Counted from the stretch's first letter, positions 18,110 to 28,710 are shown. The stretch is 42,980 nt of DNA from Phenylobacterium sp. (GCF_030698145.1 NZ_JAUYNW010000146.1:1-42980), one strand, 5' to 3'. The notes: a model not told the origin generated them from the sequence alone. Numbers and translations are program-made.

Positions 18110-19125
18110 GTGTCAGATCCTTTGCGGCCGCCGGACGACTTTGCGATCCAGGCGACTTCGCGCATCCATTTGCGGAACGGCTTGGCGGGAACGCCGCCCC
18201 AGGTCTCGCCGGCCGGCACGTCGCGGAACACGCCCGCGGCCGCGGCGATCTGGGCCCGGTCGCCGATGTTGACGTGGTCGGCCACGCCGGCGCGTCCGCC
18301 AAAGGCGACACCGTCGCCGATCGTGACGCTGCCGGAGATGCCGGTATAGGCGGCCATGACGCAGTTTCGTCCCACGCGCACGTTGTGGGCGATGTGGACC
18401 TGGTTGTCGATCTTGGTGTTCTCGCCGACCACGGTGTCGTCGAAGGCGCCTCGATCGACGCAGCTATTGGCGCCGATGGTGACGCCATCTTGCAGAATGG
18501 CCCGGCCCAACTGCGGCACGTCGATCACCCCGGTGACCGACCCCGTCGCCCCGAAACCCGGTTCGCCGATCCTCGCGCCCGCCAGGATGCGCACCCGGTC
18601 GCCCAGCAGGGCGAAGCCGACGCTGGCGTTGGCGCCGATCAGGCAGTCGCGGCCGATGGCGACGCCGGGGCCGATCACGGCGTTCGCCCCGATCTGGGTT
18701 CCGCGGCCGATCCGGGCCCCGGGCCCGATGACCACGCCGGGAGACAGGAGCACCCCCTCCTCCAGGACCGCATCGCGCGACACGGCCTCCCCATCGCCGT
18801 GGATGCGGGGACGATGCAGTCGTTCGGCGGCCATGGCGTAGGCGGCGTGCGGCGTCGGCGTCACCAGGATCGCGCAGCCCGCCGGAACGAGATCGGCGTT
18901 GGCGGCCGAGATGAAGACCGCGCTGGCGCGGGTTTGCGCCAGGGCTTCGCCGTACTTGCGATCGGTCAGGAAGGTGACGGTGTCGGCCTGGGCCTGGGCC
19001 AGGATCGCCACGGCGGCGATCGCGCGCTGGGCATGGCCTTCGTCGGCGAGCTTGGCGCCCGCCACCGCGGCCAGTTCGGCCAGGGTGACGGGTCCAAGGT
19101 CTTCAAAGAATCGCGGGTCGGGCAT
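18106..19125 (-). CDS. lpxD: UDP-3-O-(3-hydroxyacyl)glucosamine N-acyltransferase
   Basis: The third acylation enzyme of lipid A synthesis, 339 residues. An N-terminal uridine-binding domain (about 1-100, with V-T-F-L-T-D-R-K-Y) precedes a long hexapeptide-repeat beta helix. The catalytic histidine is expected in [10 protein letters not shown], and [14 protein letters not shown] is a family mark. The C-terminal helix ends [10 protein letters not shown]. It lies 42 nt after the OmpH/Skp gene and overlaps fabZ by 4 nt (ATGA). Confidence 0.97.
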   Translation of the reverse strand: MPDPRFFEDLGPVTLAELAAVAGAKLADEGHAQRAIAAVAILAQAQADTVTFLTDRKYGEALAQTRASAVFISAANADLVPAGCAILVTPTPHAAYAMAAERLHRPRIHGDGEAVSRDAVLEEGVLLSPGVVIGPGARIGRGTQIGANAVIGPGVAIGRDCLIGANASVGFALLGDRVRILAGARIGEPGFGATGSVTGVIDVPQLGRAILQDGVTIGANSCVDRGAFDDTVVGENTKIDNQVHIAHNVRVGRNCVMAAYTGISGSVTIGDGVAFGGRAGVADHVNIGDRAQIAAAAGVFRDVPAGETWGGVPAKPFRKWMREVAWIAKSSGGRKGSDT

Positions 19126-19167
19126 CGAAATCCTTCGGCTCGACCCGGGTCTAACGCGAGTCGCGGC

Positions 19168-19818
19168 CTACCGGCGGACGGCGGGAGTTTGCGCGGCGGG
19201 CGAAGCCTGGTCCAGGCGCTCGCGGTCGAAGTTGAACTGGGTTATCTTGGCGTTGAGCGCGGTGACCACCGGGCCCGAGATGTCCATGGCCGGATTGGCG
19301 ATGACCACGGCGTCGCGGGTCAGCAGCAGGCTGCATTGGCGTTGCTGATAGACCTGACGGATGATCGGATCGAGCTCCTGGCCGACGCGGCCAAGCGCCT
19401 TCTGCTGGGTGGCCTGGAGCTCGCGTTCACGAAGCTGGGCCTTGCGCTGGAAGGCGTTGCCCTTGACCTGCAGAGCCGCGGCGCGGGTCTCGAAGGTGTT
19501 CTGGTCCAGGGTGGCTCGCTGGCCCTCGAGGGTCTTGGCCTCGGTCTGCAGGGCCGTGTCCTCGGCCTTCAGCTCGGCCTGCACCTGGGTGGCGATCTGC
19601 TGGAGACGGGTCTGGACATACTTGCCGACGGTCGAGGCGCCGATGACGCCTTCCAGCGCAACGATGCAATGTCCCGGCAGGGCCGGGCCATGGGAAACCG
19701 TCGGCGCGGCGGCCGCGGCCGCGGGCGCCGGCGCGGCGGCCTGGGCGAACGCGGCGCTGGAGGCGGACGCGGCGATGGCGGCGACACAGGTCGCCGCGAC
19801 GAGGGCTTTGATCGTCAT
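19168..19818 (-). CDS. skp: OmpH/Skp family periplasmic chaperone
   Basis: A 216-residue exported protein. It begins MTIKALVAATCVAAIAASAS, a signal peptide with likely cleavage after A-F-A at about residue 28, followed by an alanine/proline-rich linker. A short beta strand (A-L-E-G-V-I-G-A-S-T-V-G-K-Y-V) then leads into a long charged coiled coil (about 80-165) and closing strands. This matches Skp/OmpH, which cradles unfolded outer-membrane proteins on their way to BamA. It is 8 nt downstream of bamA and upstream of lpxD, the classical order. It is longer than E. coli Skp mainly through the A/P linker and tail. Confidence 0.9.
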   Translation of the reverse strand: MTIKALVAATCVAAIAASASSAAFAQAAAPAPAAAAAAPTVSHGPALPGHCIVALEGVIGASTVGKYVQTRLQQIATQVQAELKAEDTALQTEAKTLEGQRATLDQNTFETRAAALQVKGNAFQRKAQLRERELQATQQKALGRVGQELDPIIRQVYQQRQCSLLLTRDAVVIANPAMDISGPVVTALNAKITQFNFDRERLDQASPAAQTPAVRR

Positions 19819-19826
19819 GAGTGGAA

Positions 19827-22223
19827 TTAGAACCTAGTTGAGGTGGAAAACCGGAAGGTTTCGGTCTTGTCGTAGTTCTCTTTGGCCAAAACTTGGCTGA
19901 AGTCGAAACGAATCGGACCCATCGGCGAACGCCAATGGATCGAAAGGCCCGCCGTGGCCCGCAAGGACAGGTCATCGACGATCAAAGGATCGCGAGTTCC
20001 GGGGGGATACGGCAGGTTGGTGACCGGGTTGATGGCGCCGACCTGATAGTTCTTGTCGGCCTCGTCCAGCAGGCCCAGCGTCCCGAAGTCGGTGAACACA
20101 GCGGCCTTGATGCCGTACTGCTCCGGCAGGAACGTCGGCACGGTCAGCTCCACCGAACCGATGGCGTAGGCGCGGCCGCCCAGGGCGTCCGTCCGGTTCA
20201 GATTGGTGTCGCGCGGGCCGATGCCGGCGGTCTCGAAGCCGCGGAAGTTGTTGCCGCCCTTGTAGAAGCGGTCGTTGATCCGGATCGTGTCGTCGCTCCA
20301 GCCGGTGATGTAACCGCCCGAGCCGGTGACGCTGAGGACGAAGGTCTTGTTGAACCCGTGATACCAGCCGGCGGTCGCTTCGGTGCGCAGGTAGTTCACG
20401 TCGCCGCCGACCCCGGCCAGGTCCTGGGACACGTCGAAGCGGAAGCCCCGGGTCGGATTGATCGGATCGTTCCGGCGATCATAGAGGTAGGTGTAGCCGA
20501 CTAGCGAAGTGATGAACTTACCGCGCTGGGCGCAGAGCGACAGCGAGACAAGGCCGGCGCTGCAGAGCGAGTTGTCGATCTGCACGTCGTCGCTGCGCAG
20601 CGTGTAGCGTGTCGACATCCGTGACGAGACCGTCAACGGGAAGGCGAAGCGGATATTGCCGCCGAGCGTGGCCGTGTCGTAGGCGGAGAATTCCGAATAG
20701 TCGTTGCGATAGTAGTAGAGGTCGACGCCCGCCCCGAGGTCCCGGCCCAGGAAGCGTGGCTCGGTGAAGCCGAAGTCGACCTGCTGGCGCAGCGAGCCCA
20801 CGGAGACACGGGCCCGCACGCTCTGGCCGCGGCCGCGGAAGTTGCGTTCGGTGATGCCCAGGTCCAGCACGAGCTGGTCGACCGACGAGTAGCCGGCGCT
20901 GAACGAAAGCTCGCCCGTGGGCTGCTCCTCGACCTTGACCTGCAGTCCGGTGCGGTCCGGCGCCGAGCCAGGGACTTCCTCGATATCGACTTCCTTGAAG
21001 AAGCCGAGCGCGCGGATGTTGTTCTTCGACCGGTCAACCAGGGCGCGGTTGTAGGCGTCGCCCTCGACCAGGTTCAGCTCGCGGCGGATGACATAGTCCA
21101 GGGTGCGGGTGTTGCCGGTGACGTCGATGCGCTCGACATAGACCCGCGGGCCCTCGCGGACGTTGAAGACTACGTCGACGGTGTTGTTGACCTTGTTGGG
21201 CGCATAGCGCGGACGCACGTCCACCGCGGCGAAGCCGGCCGCGCCGGCCGCGAAGGTCAGGGCGTCGGTCGCCTGCTCGATCTTCTCGTCCTGATAGGCC
21301 TCGCCGGGCGAGATCGGTACGAGCTGCTGCAACACGTCCTTGTCGAGCTTCTGCAGCTCGGTCTCGACGGTGATCTTGCCGAACTTGTACTCCACGCCCT
21401 CCTCGAGGGTGTAGGTGATCACGAACCCGTTCTTGTCCGGCGCCAGCTCGGCGATCGCCGAGATCACGCGGAAGTCGTAGAATCCGCGATTGCGGTAGTG
21501 CTTGCGCAGCTGCTCCTTGTCGTACTCAAGCCGGTCGGGGTCGTAGTTGGCGTTCGATGAGAAGAATTTGTACCAGCTGGTCTGCTCGGTCACGACCACG
21601 TCGCGCAGGTCGTTGTCGGAGAACTCGCTGTTGCCCAGGAAGTTGACGCGCAGCACGCCGCTCTTGGGGCCCTCGTCGATCTCGAAGATCAGGTCGACGC
21701 GCTTTTGCGGCAGTTCGACGATCTTGGGCGTGACCGTCGCCGAGATGCGGCCGGACCGGCGATAGAGTTCGACGATGCGCTGGACATCCTGCTGGACCTT
21801 GGCGCGGGTGAAGATGCCGCGCGGGCGCACGGTGACCTCGTCGCGCAGCTTCTCTTCCTTCAGGCCCGAATTACCCTCGAACACCACCTTGTTGATGATC
21901 GGGTTCTCGACGACCGTGACGATCATGTCGGCGCCCTGCAGCTCGATGCGGACATCGGCGAACAGGTCGGTGCGGAAGAGGGTCTTCAGCGCCAGGTCGG
22001 CCTTGGCCGGATCCAGGATCTCGCCCGGCTGGATCGGAAGGTAGGACAGCACGGTCGACTGCTCGATCCGCTCATTGCCGCGGACGATGATCCGTTGGAC
22101 CACGCCGGACTGCTGGCCCTGGGCCTGGGCCACGGCGAGCGTCGGGACGACAAGCGCGGTCGAGCCCATCAAGAGGGCAAGTCCGGAGGCGAGCGCGGCG
22201 CCGTGGGCGCGGGTTCTTTGCAT
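19827..22223 (-). CDS. bamA: Outer membrane protein assembly factor BamA
   Basis: A 798-residue Omp85 protein. The signal peptide spans about residues 1-33 (ending T-L-A-V-A-Q-A), and five POTRA domains follow from about residue 40 (V-V-Q-R-I-I-V-R-G-N-E-R-I-E) to about 430. The 16-strand barrel then follows, with the conserved loop-6 R-G-F motif near 657 and a C-terminal F-R-F-S-T-S-T-R-F that ends in phenylalanine as outer-membrane barrels do. It inserts beta-barrel proteins into the outer membrane. rseP lies 29 nt upstream and skp 8 nt downstream on the same strand. Confidence 0.97.
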   Translation of the reverse strand: MQRTRAHGAALASGLALLMGSTALVVPTLAVAQAQGQQSGVVQRIIVRGNERIEQSTVLSYLPIQPGEILDPAKADLALKTLFRTDLFADVRIELQGADMIVTVVENPIINKVVFEGNSGLKEEKLRDEVTVRPRGIFTRAKVQQDVQRIVELYRRSGRISATVTPKIVELPQKRVDLIFEIDEGPKSGVLRVNFLGNSEFSDNDLRDVVVTEQTSWYKFFSSNANYDPDRLEYDKEQLRKHYRNRGFYDFRVISAIAELAPDKNGFVITYTLEEGVEYKFGKITVETELQKLDKDVLQQLVPISPGEAYQDEKIEQATDALTFAAGAAGFAAVDVRPRYAPNKVNNTVDVVFNVREGPRVYVERIDVTGNTRTLDYVIRRELNLVEGDAYNRALVDRSKNNIRALGFFKEVDIEEVPGSAPDRTGLQVKVEEQPTGELSFSAGYSSVDQLVLDLGITERNFRGRGQSVRARVSVGSLRQQVDFGFTEPRFLGRDLGAGVDLYYYRNDYSEFSAYDTATLGGNIRFAFPLTVSSRMSTRYTLRSDDVQIDNSLCSAGLVSLSLCAQRGKFITSLVGYTYLYDRRNDPINPTRGFRFDVSQDLAGVGGDVNYLRTEATAGWYHGFNKTFVLSVTGSGGYITGWSDDTIRINDRFYKGGNNFRGFETAGIGPRDTNLNRTDALGGRAYAIGSVELTVPTFLPEQYGIKAAVFTDFGTLGLLDEADKNYQVGAINPVTNLPYPPGTRDPLIVDDLSLRATAGLSIHWRSPMGPIRFDFSQVLAKENYDKTETFRFSTSTRF

Positions 22224-22252
22224 CGTTTAAGCCGTTAGCGGAAAAGGGCGGG

Positions 22253-23470
22253 TCAGGAGAAGACGCCGCCGAGGATTTTGAACACACGCAGCTGTTGCAG
22301 ATCGTTCCAGGTGGCGAACAACATCAATCCCAACAGCAGCGCAAGGCCCACCCGGTAGCCCGCGGCCTGAACCTTGGCGGCCAGGGGCCGGCGGGCTATG
22401 GCCTCGTAGGCGTAGAACAGCAGGTGACCCCCGTCCAGGACGGGGACCGGCAACAGGTTCATGAAGCCGATGCTCACCGAGACGAAGGCCGCGAGTTGCA
22501 GGAGATTGACCGCGCTGCCCAGCAGCATCGCACCGGGGGTGGAGGCGCCCTCGGCGCCGGCCTGGGCGACCTTGCCGGAGATTCGCGCGATTCCCAGCGG
22601 GCCGCTGAGCTGGTCGGCCGAGACCTGCCCGGTGACCATGCGGCCCAGATAGTAGACCGTCGTGCCGAGCGTGCTCCATGTGCGCTCCACCCCGCCGCCC
22701 AGGGCCTCGATCGGCGTGTAGCGGATGTGGATGACGTCGCTCGGCTTCTGGGCCGGCTCGAAGCCCAGCACGCCCATCCGGCGCTCGCCGGCGATCGGGT
22801 CGGAGCGAAGCTGCCACTCAGGCGTCGCCTTCAACGTGACCTCGCGGCCGCGGCGCTCGACGACGAGCTCCATGGGCACATTGGCGCGAACCTGGATGAT
22901 GGTGCTGAGTTGGTTGAAGGTCTCGATCCGCTGGCCGGCCGCCGAGACGATCAGGTCGTCGGCCAGCAGGCCCGCGCGCGCGGCCGGGCTGTCAGGCACG
23001 ACGCGACCCACCTTGGCCGGCAGGGCCTCGGAGCCGAACGCCATCAGCAGGGCGGCGAACAGGGTAATCGCCAGGACGAAATTCGCCAGGGGGCCGGCGG
23101 CGGTGACGATGGCGCGCTGCCAGACCGGCTTGAAATGGAAATAGCGCTGAAGCGCCTCTGAGCCCTCGCGGCGCACCACGTCCGCCCGGAGGCTCTCCAG
23201 GCTCTCGTGATCGGGCAGGCTGGCGGCGTTCTCGTCGCCGGAGAAGCGCACATAGCCGCCCAGCGGGATCCAGCCCAGGCGCCACTCGACGCCGGACTTG
23301 TCCTTCCAGACCGCCAGGGCCCGGCCGAAACCGATGGAGAACTGGTCGATGGCCACGCCGAACGCCTTGGCCGCCAGGAAGTGGCCCAGTTCGTGGATCG
23401 TCACCACCAGGCCGAGGACCAGCAGGAACGGAACGATGAAGGTCAGGGAGGTGAGGACGAAATCGATCAC
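22253..23470 (-). CDS. rseP: RseP/MmpA site-2 zinc metalloprotease
   Basis: A 405-residue multi-pass inner-membrane protease that cuts substrates inside the membrane. The zinc motif is H26-E-L-G-H30 in the first helix, and the second catalytic motif L-D-G lies at 345-347 in the third. A PDZ domain lies between them (about 120-210, V-G-R-V-V-P-D-S-P-A-A-R-A-G-L). Only one PDZ is evident, where E. coli RseP has two. The Caulobacter ortholog is called MmpA and processes PodJ. The start is GTG; dxr lies 13 nt upstream and bamA 29 nt downstream. Confidence 0.95.
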   Translation of the reverse strand: MIDFVLTSLTFIVPFLLVLGLVVTIHELGHFLAAKAFGVAIDQFSIGFGRALAVWKDKSGVEWRLGWIPLGGYVRFSGDENAASLPDHESLESLRADVVRREGSEALQRYFHFKPVWQRAIVTAAGPLANFVLAITLFAALLMAFGSEALPAKVGRVVPDSPAARAGLLADDLIVSAAGQRIETFNQLSTIIQVRANVPMELVVERRGREVTLKATPEWQLRSDPIAGERRMGVLGFEPAQKPSDVIHIRYTPIEALGGGVERTWSTLGTTVYYLGRMVTGQVSADQLSGPLGIARISGKVAQAGAEGASTPGAMLLGSAVNLLQLAAFVSVSIGFMNLLPVPVLDGGHLLFYAYEAIARRPLAAKVQAAGYRVGLALLLGLMLFATWNDLQQLRVFKILGGVFS

Positions 23471-23483
23471 GGCGGGGTGCTCC

Positions 23484-24668
23484 TCAGCGGCCTAGACCGG
23501 CCACGACCTCGGCCGCCACGCGGCGGGCGGTCGCATCGATGTGCCGGGCCTGTTCCAGCGCGTCTCCCGAGAGGCCCGTCATCAGTCCCTTCCCGTCCAC
23601 CCGGTCCAGGGTCTTGGCCACCGTGGCGGCAATATCGAGAAACCCGATCTGACGGTCAAGGAAGGCGGCCACGGCGACCTCGTTGGCGGCGTTCATCACC
23701 GCGGGCGCGGCCCCACCGGCCGCCAATGCTTCTTTCGCGATCTTCAAGGCGGGAAAGCGGCGCAGGTCGGGTTCTTCGAAAGTTAGTTGGCCCGCAGCGG
23801 CCAGGTCGAGTTTCGGCGCGGGCCACGGGAGACGGTCGGGCCAGGCGAAGGCGCAGGCGATCGGCGTGCGCATGTCCGGCGGCCCGAGCTGCGCCAGGGT
23901 CGAGCCGTCGGCGTACTCCACCAGGCTGTGGATGATCGATTGCGGATGGATCAGCACGTCGACCCGCTCGGCGGGCATGGAGAACAGGTAGGCCGCCTCG
24001 ATCATCTCGAGGCCCTTGTTCATCATGGTCGCCGAGTCGACTGAGATCTTCACGCCCATGTCCCAGCGCGGATGGGCCACCGCCTGTTCCGGGGTGGCGT
24101 GCTCCATCTGGCCGATCGACCAGGACAGGAACGGGCCGCCGGACGCGGTCAGGATCAGGCGCGAGACGTGCTGGGCGTTCATCGGGTCCAGCACCTGGAA
24201 GATCGCCGAATGCTCGGAGTCCACCGGGATCACCGCCCCGCCGGCCAGCTTGGCGGTGCGCAGCAGCGAGGGGCCGGCGCAGACCAGGCTCTCCTTGTTG
24301 GCCAGGGCCACGACCGCGCCCGCCTTGACGGCAGAGAGGGTCGGCGGCAGGCCCGCGAAGCCCACGATGGCCGACATCACCCATTGGGCGTCGGCGCCCG
24401 CGGCCTCGGCCACGGCGTTCCCGCCGGCTGCGGCCTCGATTCCGGAGCCCTTGAGGCGGTCGCGAAGCTCGTCGAGGCGGGTTTCATCCTCGATCACCGC
24501 CAGCCTGGGCCGCCAGCGCAGCGCCTGCTCTGCTAGGCGCTCGACATTGCGCCCAGCGGTCAGGGCCTCGAACTCGACCTCGGCCCGCGCCTTGTCGAAC
24601 AGGTCCAGGGTCGAGACCCCGACCGAGCCCGTGGAGCCCAACACGCTGACACGCCGCGGCAAGGTCAA
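23484..24668 (-). CDS. dxr: 1-deoxy-D-xylulose 5-phosphate reductoisomerase
   Basis: The second enzyme of the MEP isoprenoid pathway, about 394 residues; it supplies precursors used by UppS two genes upstream. The NADPH motif V-L-G-S-T-G-S-V-G is at the N-terminus, A-N-K-E-S-L-V is in the middle, and the substrate/metal segment D-S-E-H-S-A and [15 protein letters not shown] follow. The start is not ATG: TTG 24668 overlaps the cdsA stop (TTGA) and has a GGGGGTGGG purine run just upstream; GTG 24677 is the alternative. The much longer open frame is read-through over cdsA. Confidence 0.95.
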   Translation of the reverse strand: MTLPRRVSVLGSTGSVGVSTLDLFDKARAEVEFEALTAGRNVERLAEQALRWRPRLAVIEDETRLDELRDRLKGSGIEAAAGGNAVAEAAGADAQWVMSAIVGFAGLPPTLSAVKAGAVVALANKESLVCAGPSLLRTAKLAGGAVIPVDSEHSAIFQVLDPMNAQHVSRLILTASGGPFLSWSIGQMEHATPEQAVAHPRWDMGVKISVDSATMMNKGLEMIEAAYLFSMPAERVDVLIHPQSIIHSLVEYADGSTLAQLGPPDMRTPIACAFAWPDRLPWPAPKLDLAAAGQLTFEEPDLRRFPALKIAKEALAAGGAAPAVMNAANEVAVAAFLDRQIGFLDIAATVAKTLDRVDGKGLMTGLSGDALEQARHIDATARRVAAEVVAGLGR

Positions 24669-25501
24669 TTCGCCCACCCCCAGTGATTGATGAGGCGGGC
24701 CGCCGCCAGGACCACGACGGCGAACATCAGGCCATCGACCCGGTCCAGCAGGCCGCCATGGCCCGGGATCAGGTCGCCCGAGTCTTTCACGCCGAACCGG
24801 CGCTTGAGCATGGACTCCCAGAGGTCGCCGGCCATGGTCGCCAGGCCCGCGATGAACCCGATCAGGGCCCCGGCCTGCAGGCTGAGCACGATGTCGCTGA
24901 ACGCGGCCATGGCGACCCCGGCCAGGGCCGCGGCGATCAGGCCGCCGACGAAGCCGGACCAGGTCTTGTTGGGCGAGAAGCGCGGCCAGAGCTTGGGGCC
25001 CTTGAGCGCGCTGCCGACCGCGAAGGCGGCGATGTCGGCGGCCCAGGCCACGGCGAACAGCAGCAGCGTCCACTGGCGGCCTTCCGGCATCCCGCGCAGC
25101 CAGACCAGGCAGACGATCGGGATAGCCAGGTAGATCACGCCATAGGCGGCGTTGGCCGGCCGTTCGGAGACCCCGCGCGCCACCAGGGCCGAGGCCGCCG
25201 CGCCGATCGCCAGGGCGCCCCAGGCCAGGGTCATCTGATGTTGATAGGCCAGGAAGGTCCCGGCCAGGATCGCCACCGTCAACGCCGCCGATACCCTGAT
25301 GGGCGCGTTCGGGGCGGTCATGGCGCCCCACTCGATGCACAGCAGGGCGACCGCCACGGCGATCAGGACGAGGAACAGCCACCGCACGTCGTCGGCGAAC
25401 CACACCGCGCCCAGCGCGGCGGGGACAAGCACGGCGGCCGAGGCCACGCGTACGCCCAGATTGGACCAGTCGAAGGTCCTAGCCCGTGGCAAGGACATCA
25501 T
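24665..25501 (-). CDS. cdsA: Phosphatidate cytidylyltransferase
   Basis: A 278-residue integral membrane enzyme that makes CDP-diacylglycerol from phosphatidic acid and CTP, the branch point for phospholipids. There are about seven or eight hydrophobic helices. Near the end, [11 protein letters not shown] precedes [19 protein letters not shown], the CDS family signature with metal-binding aspartates. It overlaps uppS by 23 bp at its start and dxr by 4 nt at its end. Confidence 0.96.
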   Translation of the reverse strand: MMSLPRARTFDWSNLGVRVASAAVLVPAALGAVWFADDVRWLFLVLIAVAVALLCIEWGAMTAPNAPIRVSAALTVAILAGTFLAYQHQMTLAWGALAIGAAASALVARGVSERPANAAYGVIYLAIPIVCLVWLRGMPEGRQWTLLLFAVAWAADIAAFAVGSALKGPKLWPRFSPNKTWSGFVGGLIAAALAGVAMAAFSDIVLSLQAGALIGFIAGLATMAGDLWESMLKRRFGVKDSGDLIPGHGGLLDRVDGLMFAVVVLAAARLINHWGWAN

Positions 25502-26240
25502 CGGCGACGGCTCCGCCGTATCGCCGCTCGCGTTTCTGGAACTCCGCGATCCCCTCGGCGAGGTGTTGCGGCGTGAAGTCAGGCCAGAGCACGTCGGGGA
25601 ACACGAACTCGGAATAGGCCGACTCCCAAAGCAGGAAGTTGGACAGCCGCTGTTCGCCGCTCGTACGGATCACCAGGTCAGGCGACGGCAGGCCGCCGGT
25701 GGAGAGCCGGGCTTCGAACAGGGAGTCGGTAATGTCCTGCGGCGCGATCCGGCCCGCGGCGACCTCGGCGGCCAGGGCGCGGGCGGCGTCGACGATGTCG
25801 GCGCGGCCGCCATAGTTGAAGGCCACCTGCAGGAAGAACTTGTCGTTATGGGCGGTCTGTTTCTCGGCGCGCTCGACGATCTCGGCCACGTCGGGCGGCA
25901 GGCCCTCGCGGCGGCCCAGGATGCGGATCTTGACCCCCTCGCGCACCAGCTTCTCGAGGTCGGAGTTCACATAGAGCTTCAGCAGCCGCATGACCTCTGC
26001 CACCTCGCCGGCCGGCCGGCGCCAGTTCTCCGTGGAGAAGGCGTAGAGGGTCAGCCAGCGCACGCCCTGGTCGGGGGCGGCTTCCACGACCTTGCGGATC
26101 GCCTCCACCCCCTTGGGATGGCCTACCTGGCGCGGCAGGCCGCGGCGCTTGGCCCAGCGCCCGTTGCCATCCATGACGATCGCAACATGCAGAGGGGCGT
26201 CTGGCGCGCCCTTCGGCTGCTCATTCTCGGCGATAGCCAT
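25479..26240 (-). CDS. uppS: Undecaprenyl diphosphate synthase (cis-prenyltransferase)
   Basis: A 253-residue enzyme that adds eight isoprene units to farnesyl diphosphate, giving the lipid carrier for peptidoglycan and O-antigen. H-V-A-I-V-M-D-G-N-G-R-W-A at about 18-30 holds the catalytic D24, followed by the R-G-L-P-R-x-x-G-H substrate loop. Y-A-F-S-T-E-N-W-R-R-P, F-N-Y-G-G-R-A-D-I and P-D-L-V-I-R-T-S-G-E-Q-R-L-S-N-F-L-L-W complete the family signature. It is followed by cdsA with a 23-bp overlap and preceded by frr after 37 nt. Confidence 0.96.
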   Translation of the reverse strand: MAIAENEQPKGAPDAPLHVAIVMDGNGRWAKRRGLPRQVGHPKGVEAIRKVVEAAPDQGVRWLTLYAFSTENWRRPAGEVAEVMRLLKLYVNSDLEKLVREGVKIRILGRREGLPPDVAEIVERAEKQTAHNDKFFLQVAFNYGGRADIVDAARALAAEVAAGRIAPQDITDSLFEARLSTGGLPSPDLVIRTSGEQRLSNFLLWESAYSEFVFPDVLWPDFTPQHLAEGIAEFQKRERRYGGAVADDVLATG

Positions 26241-26277
26241 GGAGTTCCCGTTCGTCCTTCAACCAGACCGCGGACGA

Positions 26278-26844
26278 TCAAACCTGCATGATCTCTTGTT
26301 CTTTGGTTTTCAAGGCTTCGTCCACCCGCTTCACCGCCTCGTCGGTGAACTTCTGGACCTCGGCCTCCATCTTGCGATGTTCGTCCTGGTTGATGGCGCT
26401 GTCCTTCTCCGCCTTCTTCAGGTCGTCGTTGGCGTCGCGGCGCACGTTGCGGATGGCCACCTTCTGCTGTTCGGCGTACTTGCCCGCAAGTTTGGCCAGG
26501 TCCCGGCGGCGCTCCTCGGTGAGCGGCGGAATGGGGATGCGCAGGTTCTGGCCGTCGACGACGGGGTTGAAGCCCAGACCCGCATTGCGGATGGCCTTCT
26601 CGACCGAAACCACCAGGCCCTTGTCCCAGATGCTGACGCTGATCGAGCGTGGCTCGGGCACGCTCACCGAGCCCACCTGGCTGATCGGCACGGTCGAGCC
26701 GTAGGCGTCGACCATCACCTGGTCGAGCAGGCCGGCCGAGGCGCGGCCGGTCCGAAGCGAGGCGAACTCGTCCTTGAGGGCGAGAATCGCCTTGTCCATG
26801 CGGTCCTTGTACCTCGCAAGGACGGGCTTTTCCGCAGTCGCCAT
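26278..26844 (-). CDS. frr: Ribosome recycling factor
   Basis: A 188-residue, three-helix-bundle plus hinge-domain protein that, with EF-G, splits the post-termination ribosome. The family marks are [44 protein letters not shown] and the C-terminal K-E-Q-E-I-M-Q-V. The length is typical. It lies 38 nt downstream of pyrH on the same strand, in the conserved order rpsB-tsf-pyrH-frr. Confidence 0.97.
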   Translation of the reverse strand: MATAEKPVLARYKDRMDKAILALKDEFASLRTGRASAGLLDQVMVDAYGSTVPISQVGSVSVPEPRSISVSIWDKGLVVSVEKAIRNAGLGFNPVVDGQNLRIPIPPLTEERRRDLAKLAGKYAEQQKVAIRNVRRDANDDLKKAEKDSAINQDEHRKMEAEVQKFTDEAVKRVDEALKTKEQEIMQV

Positions 26845-26882
26845 GGGGCTTTCTCCCGATCTTCTCGTTTGAGTCGCGTGGT

Positions 26883-27611
26883 TCAGGCGATGGTCGTGAA
26901 GACGCCCTGCCCCTGCAAGACCTTCATGAAATTGCCCCGTTCGCGGATCGAGAACACCACGATCGGTACGTTGTTGTCGCGCATCAGGGCGATGGCAGAG
27001 GCGTCCATCACCCGCAGGTCCTTGGCCAGGACCTCCTGATAGCTGAGCGTCTCGTAGCGCTGGGCGCTAGGATCCTTCTTGGGGTCGGCGGTGTAGACGC
27101 CGTCGACGCTGGTGCCCTTGAACAAGGCGTCGCACCCCATCTCGGCCGTGCGCAGGGCCGCGGGGGTGTCGGTGGTGAAGAACGGGGCGCCCAGGCCGGC
27201 GGCGAAGATCACCACCCTGCCCTTTTCCAGGTGCCGCAGCGCCCGGCGGCGGATGTAGGGCTCGCATACCGCCTCCATCGGGATGGCCGACTGGACGCGG
27301 GTATAGACCCCGACCTTCTCCAGAGCGCCTTGCAGGGCCAGGGCGTTCATCACCGTGGCCAGCATGCCCATATAGTCGGCGCTGGCGCGATCCATGCCCT
27401 TTCCCGCCAGCGAGACGCCGCGGAAGATGTTGCCGCCGCCGACCACCAGGCAGAGCTCGACGCCGGCGTCGACCACTTCCTTGATGTCCTCGGCCACCGC
27501 CTCGATGGTCTTAGTGTCGATCCCGAAGAGCGCATCGCCCATCAGGACCTCGCCCGACATCTTCAAGAGGATCTTCTTGTAGCGGGGCTTGGGTTCGGGC
27601 ATCGGCGGCAT
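26883..27611 (-). CDS. pyrH: Uridylate kinase
   Basis: A hexameric bacterial UMP kinase of up to 242 residues, belonging to the amino acid kinase fold and feeding UDP to nucleotide and sugar synthesis. [16 protein letters not shown] is the ATP-binding start. [23 protein letters not shown] and [11 protein letters not shown] are further signatures. Two ATG codons three residues apart (27611 and 27602) can start it; neither has a clear ribosome binding site. A strong hairpin in the 89-bp gap separates it from tsf. Confidence 0.96.
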   Translation of the reverse strand: MPPMPEPKPRYKKILLKMSGEVLMGDALFGIDTKTIEAVAEDIKEVVDAGVELCLVVGGGNIFRGVSLAGKGMDRASADYMGMLATVMNALALQGALEKVGVYTRVQSAIPMEAVCEPYIRRRALRHLEKGRVVIFAAGLGAPFFTTDTPAALRTAEMGCDALFKGTSVDGVYTADPKKDPSAQRYETLSYQEVLAKDLRVMDASAIALMRDNNVPIVVFSIRERGNFMKVLQGQGVFTTIA

Positions 27612-27645
27612 CCGGAGAATCTTAGGCGGTACTTACATAAACCAA

Positions 27646-27676
27646 GGGCGTGGTGCGCGTCGAACGCACCACGCCC
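27646..27676 (-). terminator. Strong hairpin after tsf, probable terminator
   Basis: GGGCGTGGTGCG (27646-27657) pairs perfectly with CGCACCACGCCC (27665-27676): a 12-bp GC-rich stem and a 7-nt loop, in the tsf-pyrH gap. On the minus strand it is followed by TTGGTTT, a modest U tract. It probably ends or reduces transcription after rpsB-tsf. On the plus strand CTTTTT also follows, but no plus-strand gene precedes it. Confidence 0.7.
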
Positions 27677-27700
27677 CCGTCGGTTCTTTTTAGTCTTGGA

Positions 27701-28636
27701 TCAGGCCTGACCGGTCATCGACGCGACTTCGGCGGCGAAGTCGTCGACCTTCTTTTCCACGCCTTCACCGAGGGCGAAGCGCACGAAGCCCTTCACCGAG
27801 ACCGGCGAACCGGTCTGCTTGGCGGTTTCGGCCAGCAGTTCCTCGATGGTCTGATCCGGGTTCATGACGAAGGGCTGCTTCAGGAGCACCACTTCTTCCT
27901 GCCACTTGCGGATCCGGCCCTCGATCATCTTTTCCACGACGCCGATCGGCTTGCCCGATTCCAGCGCCTGGTCGGTAAGGAACTTCTTTTCCTTCTCGAC
28001 GGCGGCGGGATCGAGGTCGGCCTCGGTGAGCGCCAGCGGCGGGGTCGGGGTGCCGGCCACGTGCAGGGCGATCTTGCGGCCGACATCCTTCAGCACCGCC
28101 TGGTCGCCGGCGCCCTCGAGAGCCACCAGCACGCCGAGGCGGCCGACGCCGTCACCCTGCGCGTTGTGCAGGTAGAGGGCCACCGCGCCCTGGGCCACCG
28201 AGAGGCGGGCCGAACGGCGCAGGCGCATGTTCTCGCCGATGGTCGCGATCAGGTTGGTGATCACGTCGCCGACGACTTCGCCCTTGGCGGTCTTGGCCGC
28301 CACGATGGCGTCCACGCCCTCCACATCCAGGGCCACCGTCGCGAAGTCGCGCGCGGCGGTCTGGAAGGTGTCGTTCTTGGACACGAAGTCCGTCTCGGCG
28401 TTCAGCTCAACCAGCACGCCGGTCTTGCCGTCGTCGCTGAGCTTGCCGGCCACCAGGCCCTCGGCCGCGGCGCGATCGGACTTCTTGGCGGCCTTCGAGA
28501 GGCCCTTGGTGCGCAGCCAGTCGATCGAGGCTTCGACGTCGCCGTCGTTCTCCTGCAACGCCTTCTTGCAGTCCATCATGCCCGCGCCGGACTTCTCGCG
28601 CAGGTCCTTGACGAGCAAAGCGGTGATTTCCGCCAT
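27701..28636 (-). CDS. tsf: Elongation factor Ts
   Basis: A 311-residue nucleotide exchange factor for EF-Tu. The N-terminal UBA-like domain holds [20 protein letters not shown], followed by D-W-L-R-T-K-G. The core has [10 protein letters not shown], the EF-Tu-contacting T-D-F-V motif, and two dimerisation-type subdomains. Length is normal for alphaproteobacteria. It lies 96 bp downstream of rpsB, with a hairpin in the gap, and is followed by a strong terminator-like stem. Confidence 0.97.
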   Translation of the reverse strand: MAEITALLVKDLREKSGAGMMDCKKALQENDGDVEASIDWLRTKGLSKAAKKSDRAAAEGLVAGKLSDDGKTGVLVELNAETDFVSKNDTFQTAARDFATVALDVEGVDAIVAAKTAKGEVVGDVITNLIATIGENMRLRRSARLSVAQGAVALYLHNAQGDGVGRLGVLVALEGAGDQAVLKDVGRKIALHVAGTPTPPLALTEADLDPAAVEKEKKFLTDQALESGKPIGVVEKMIEGRIRKWQEEVVLLKQPFVMNPDQTIEELLAETAKQTGSPVSVKGFVRFALGEGVEKKVDDFAAEVASMTGQA

Positions 28637-28663
28637 GGTCAGCTCCTGTATCTAAAATGGGTC

Positions 28664-28688
28664 GGCGAGGCCCGCATAGGGCCTCGCC
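28664..28688 (-). terminator. Hairpin in the rpsB-tsf gap, possible attenuator
   Basis: GGCGAGGCCC, loop GCATA, GGGCCTCGCC: a perfect 10-bp stem. On the minus strand it is followed by GACCCATTTTAG, a short U run. It could be a partial terminator setting the S2:EF-Ts ratio, since tsf must still be transcribed. Confidence 0.5.
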
Positions 28689-28710
28689 GTGATCGTTTCA
28701 TGTCGGACGG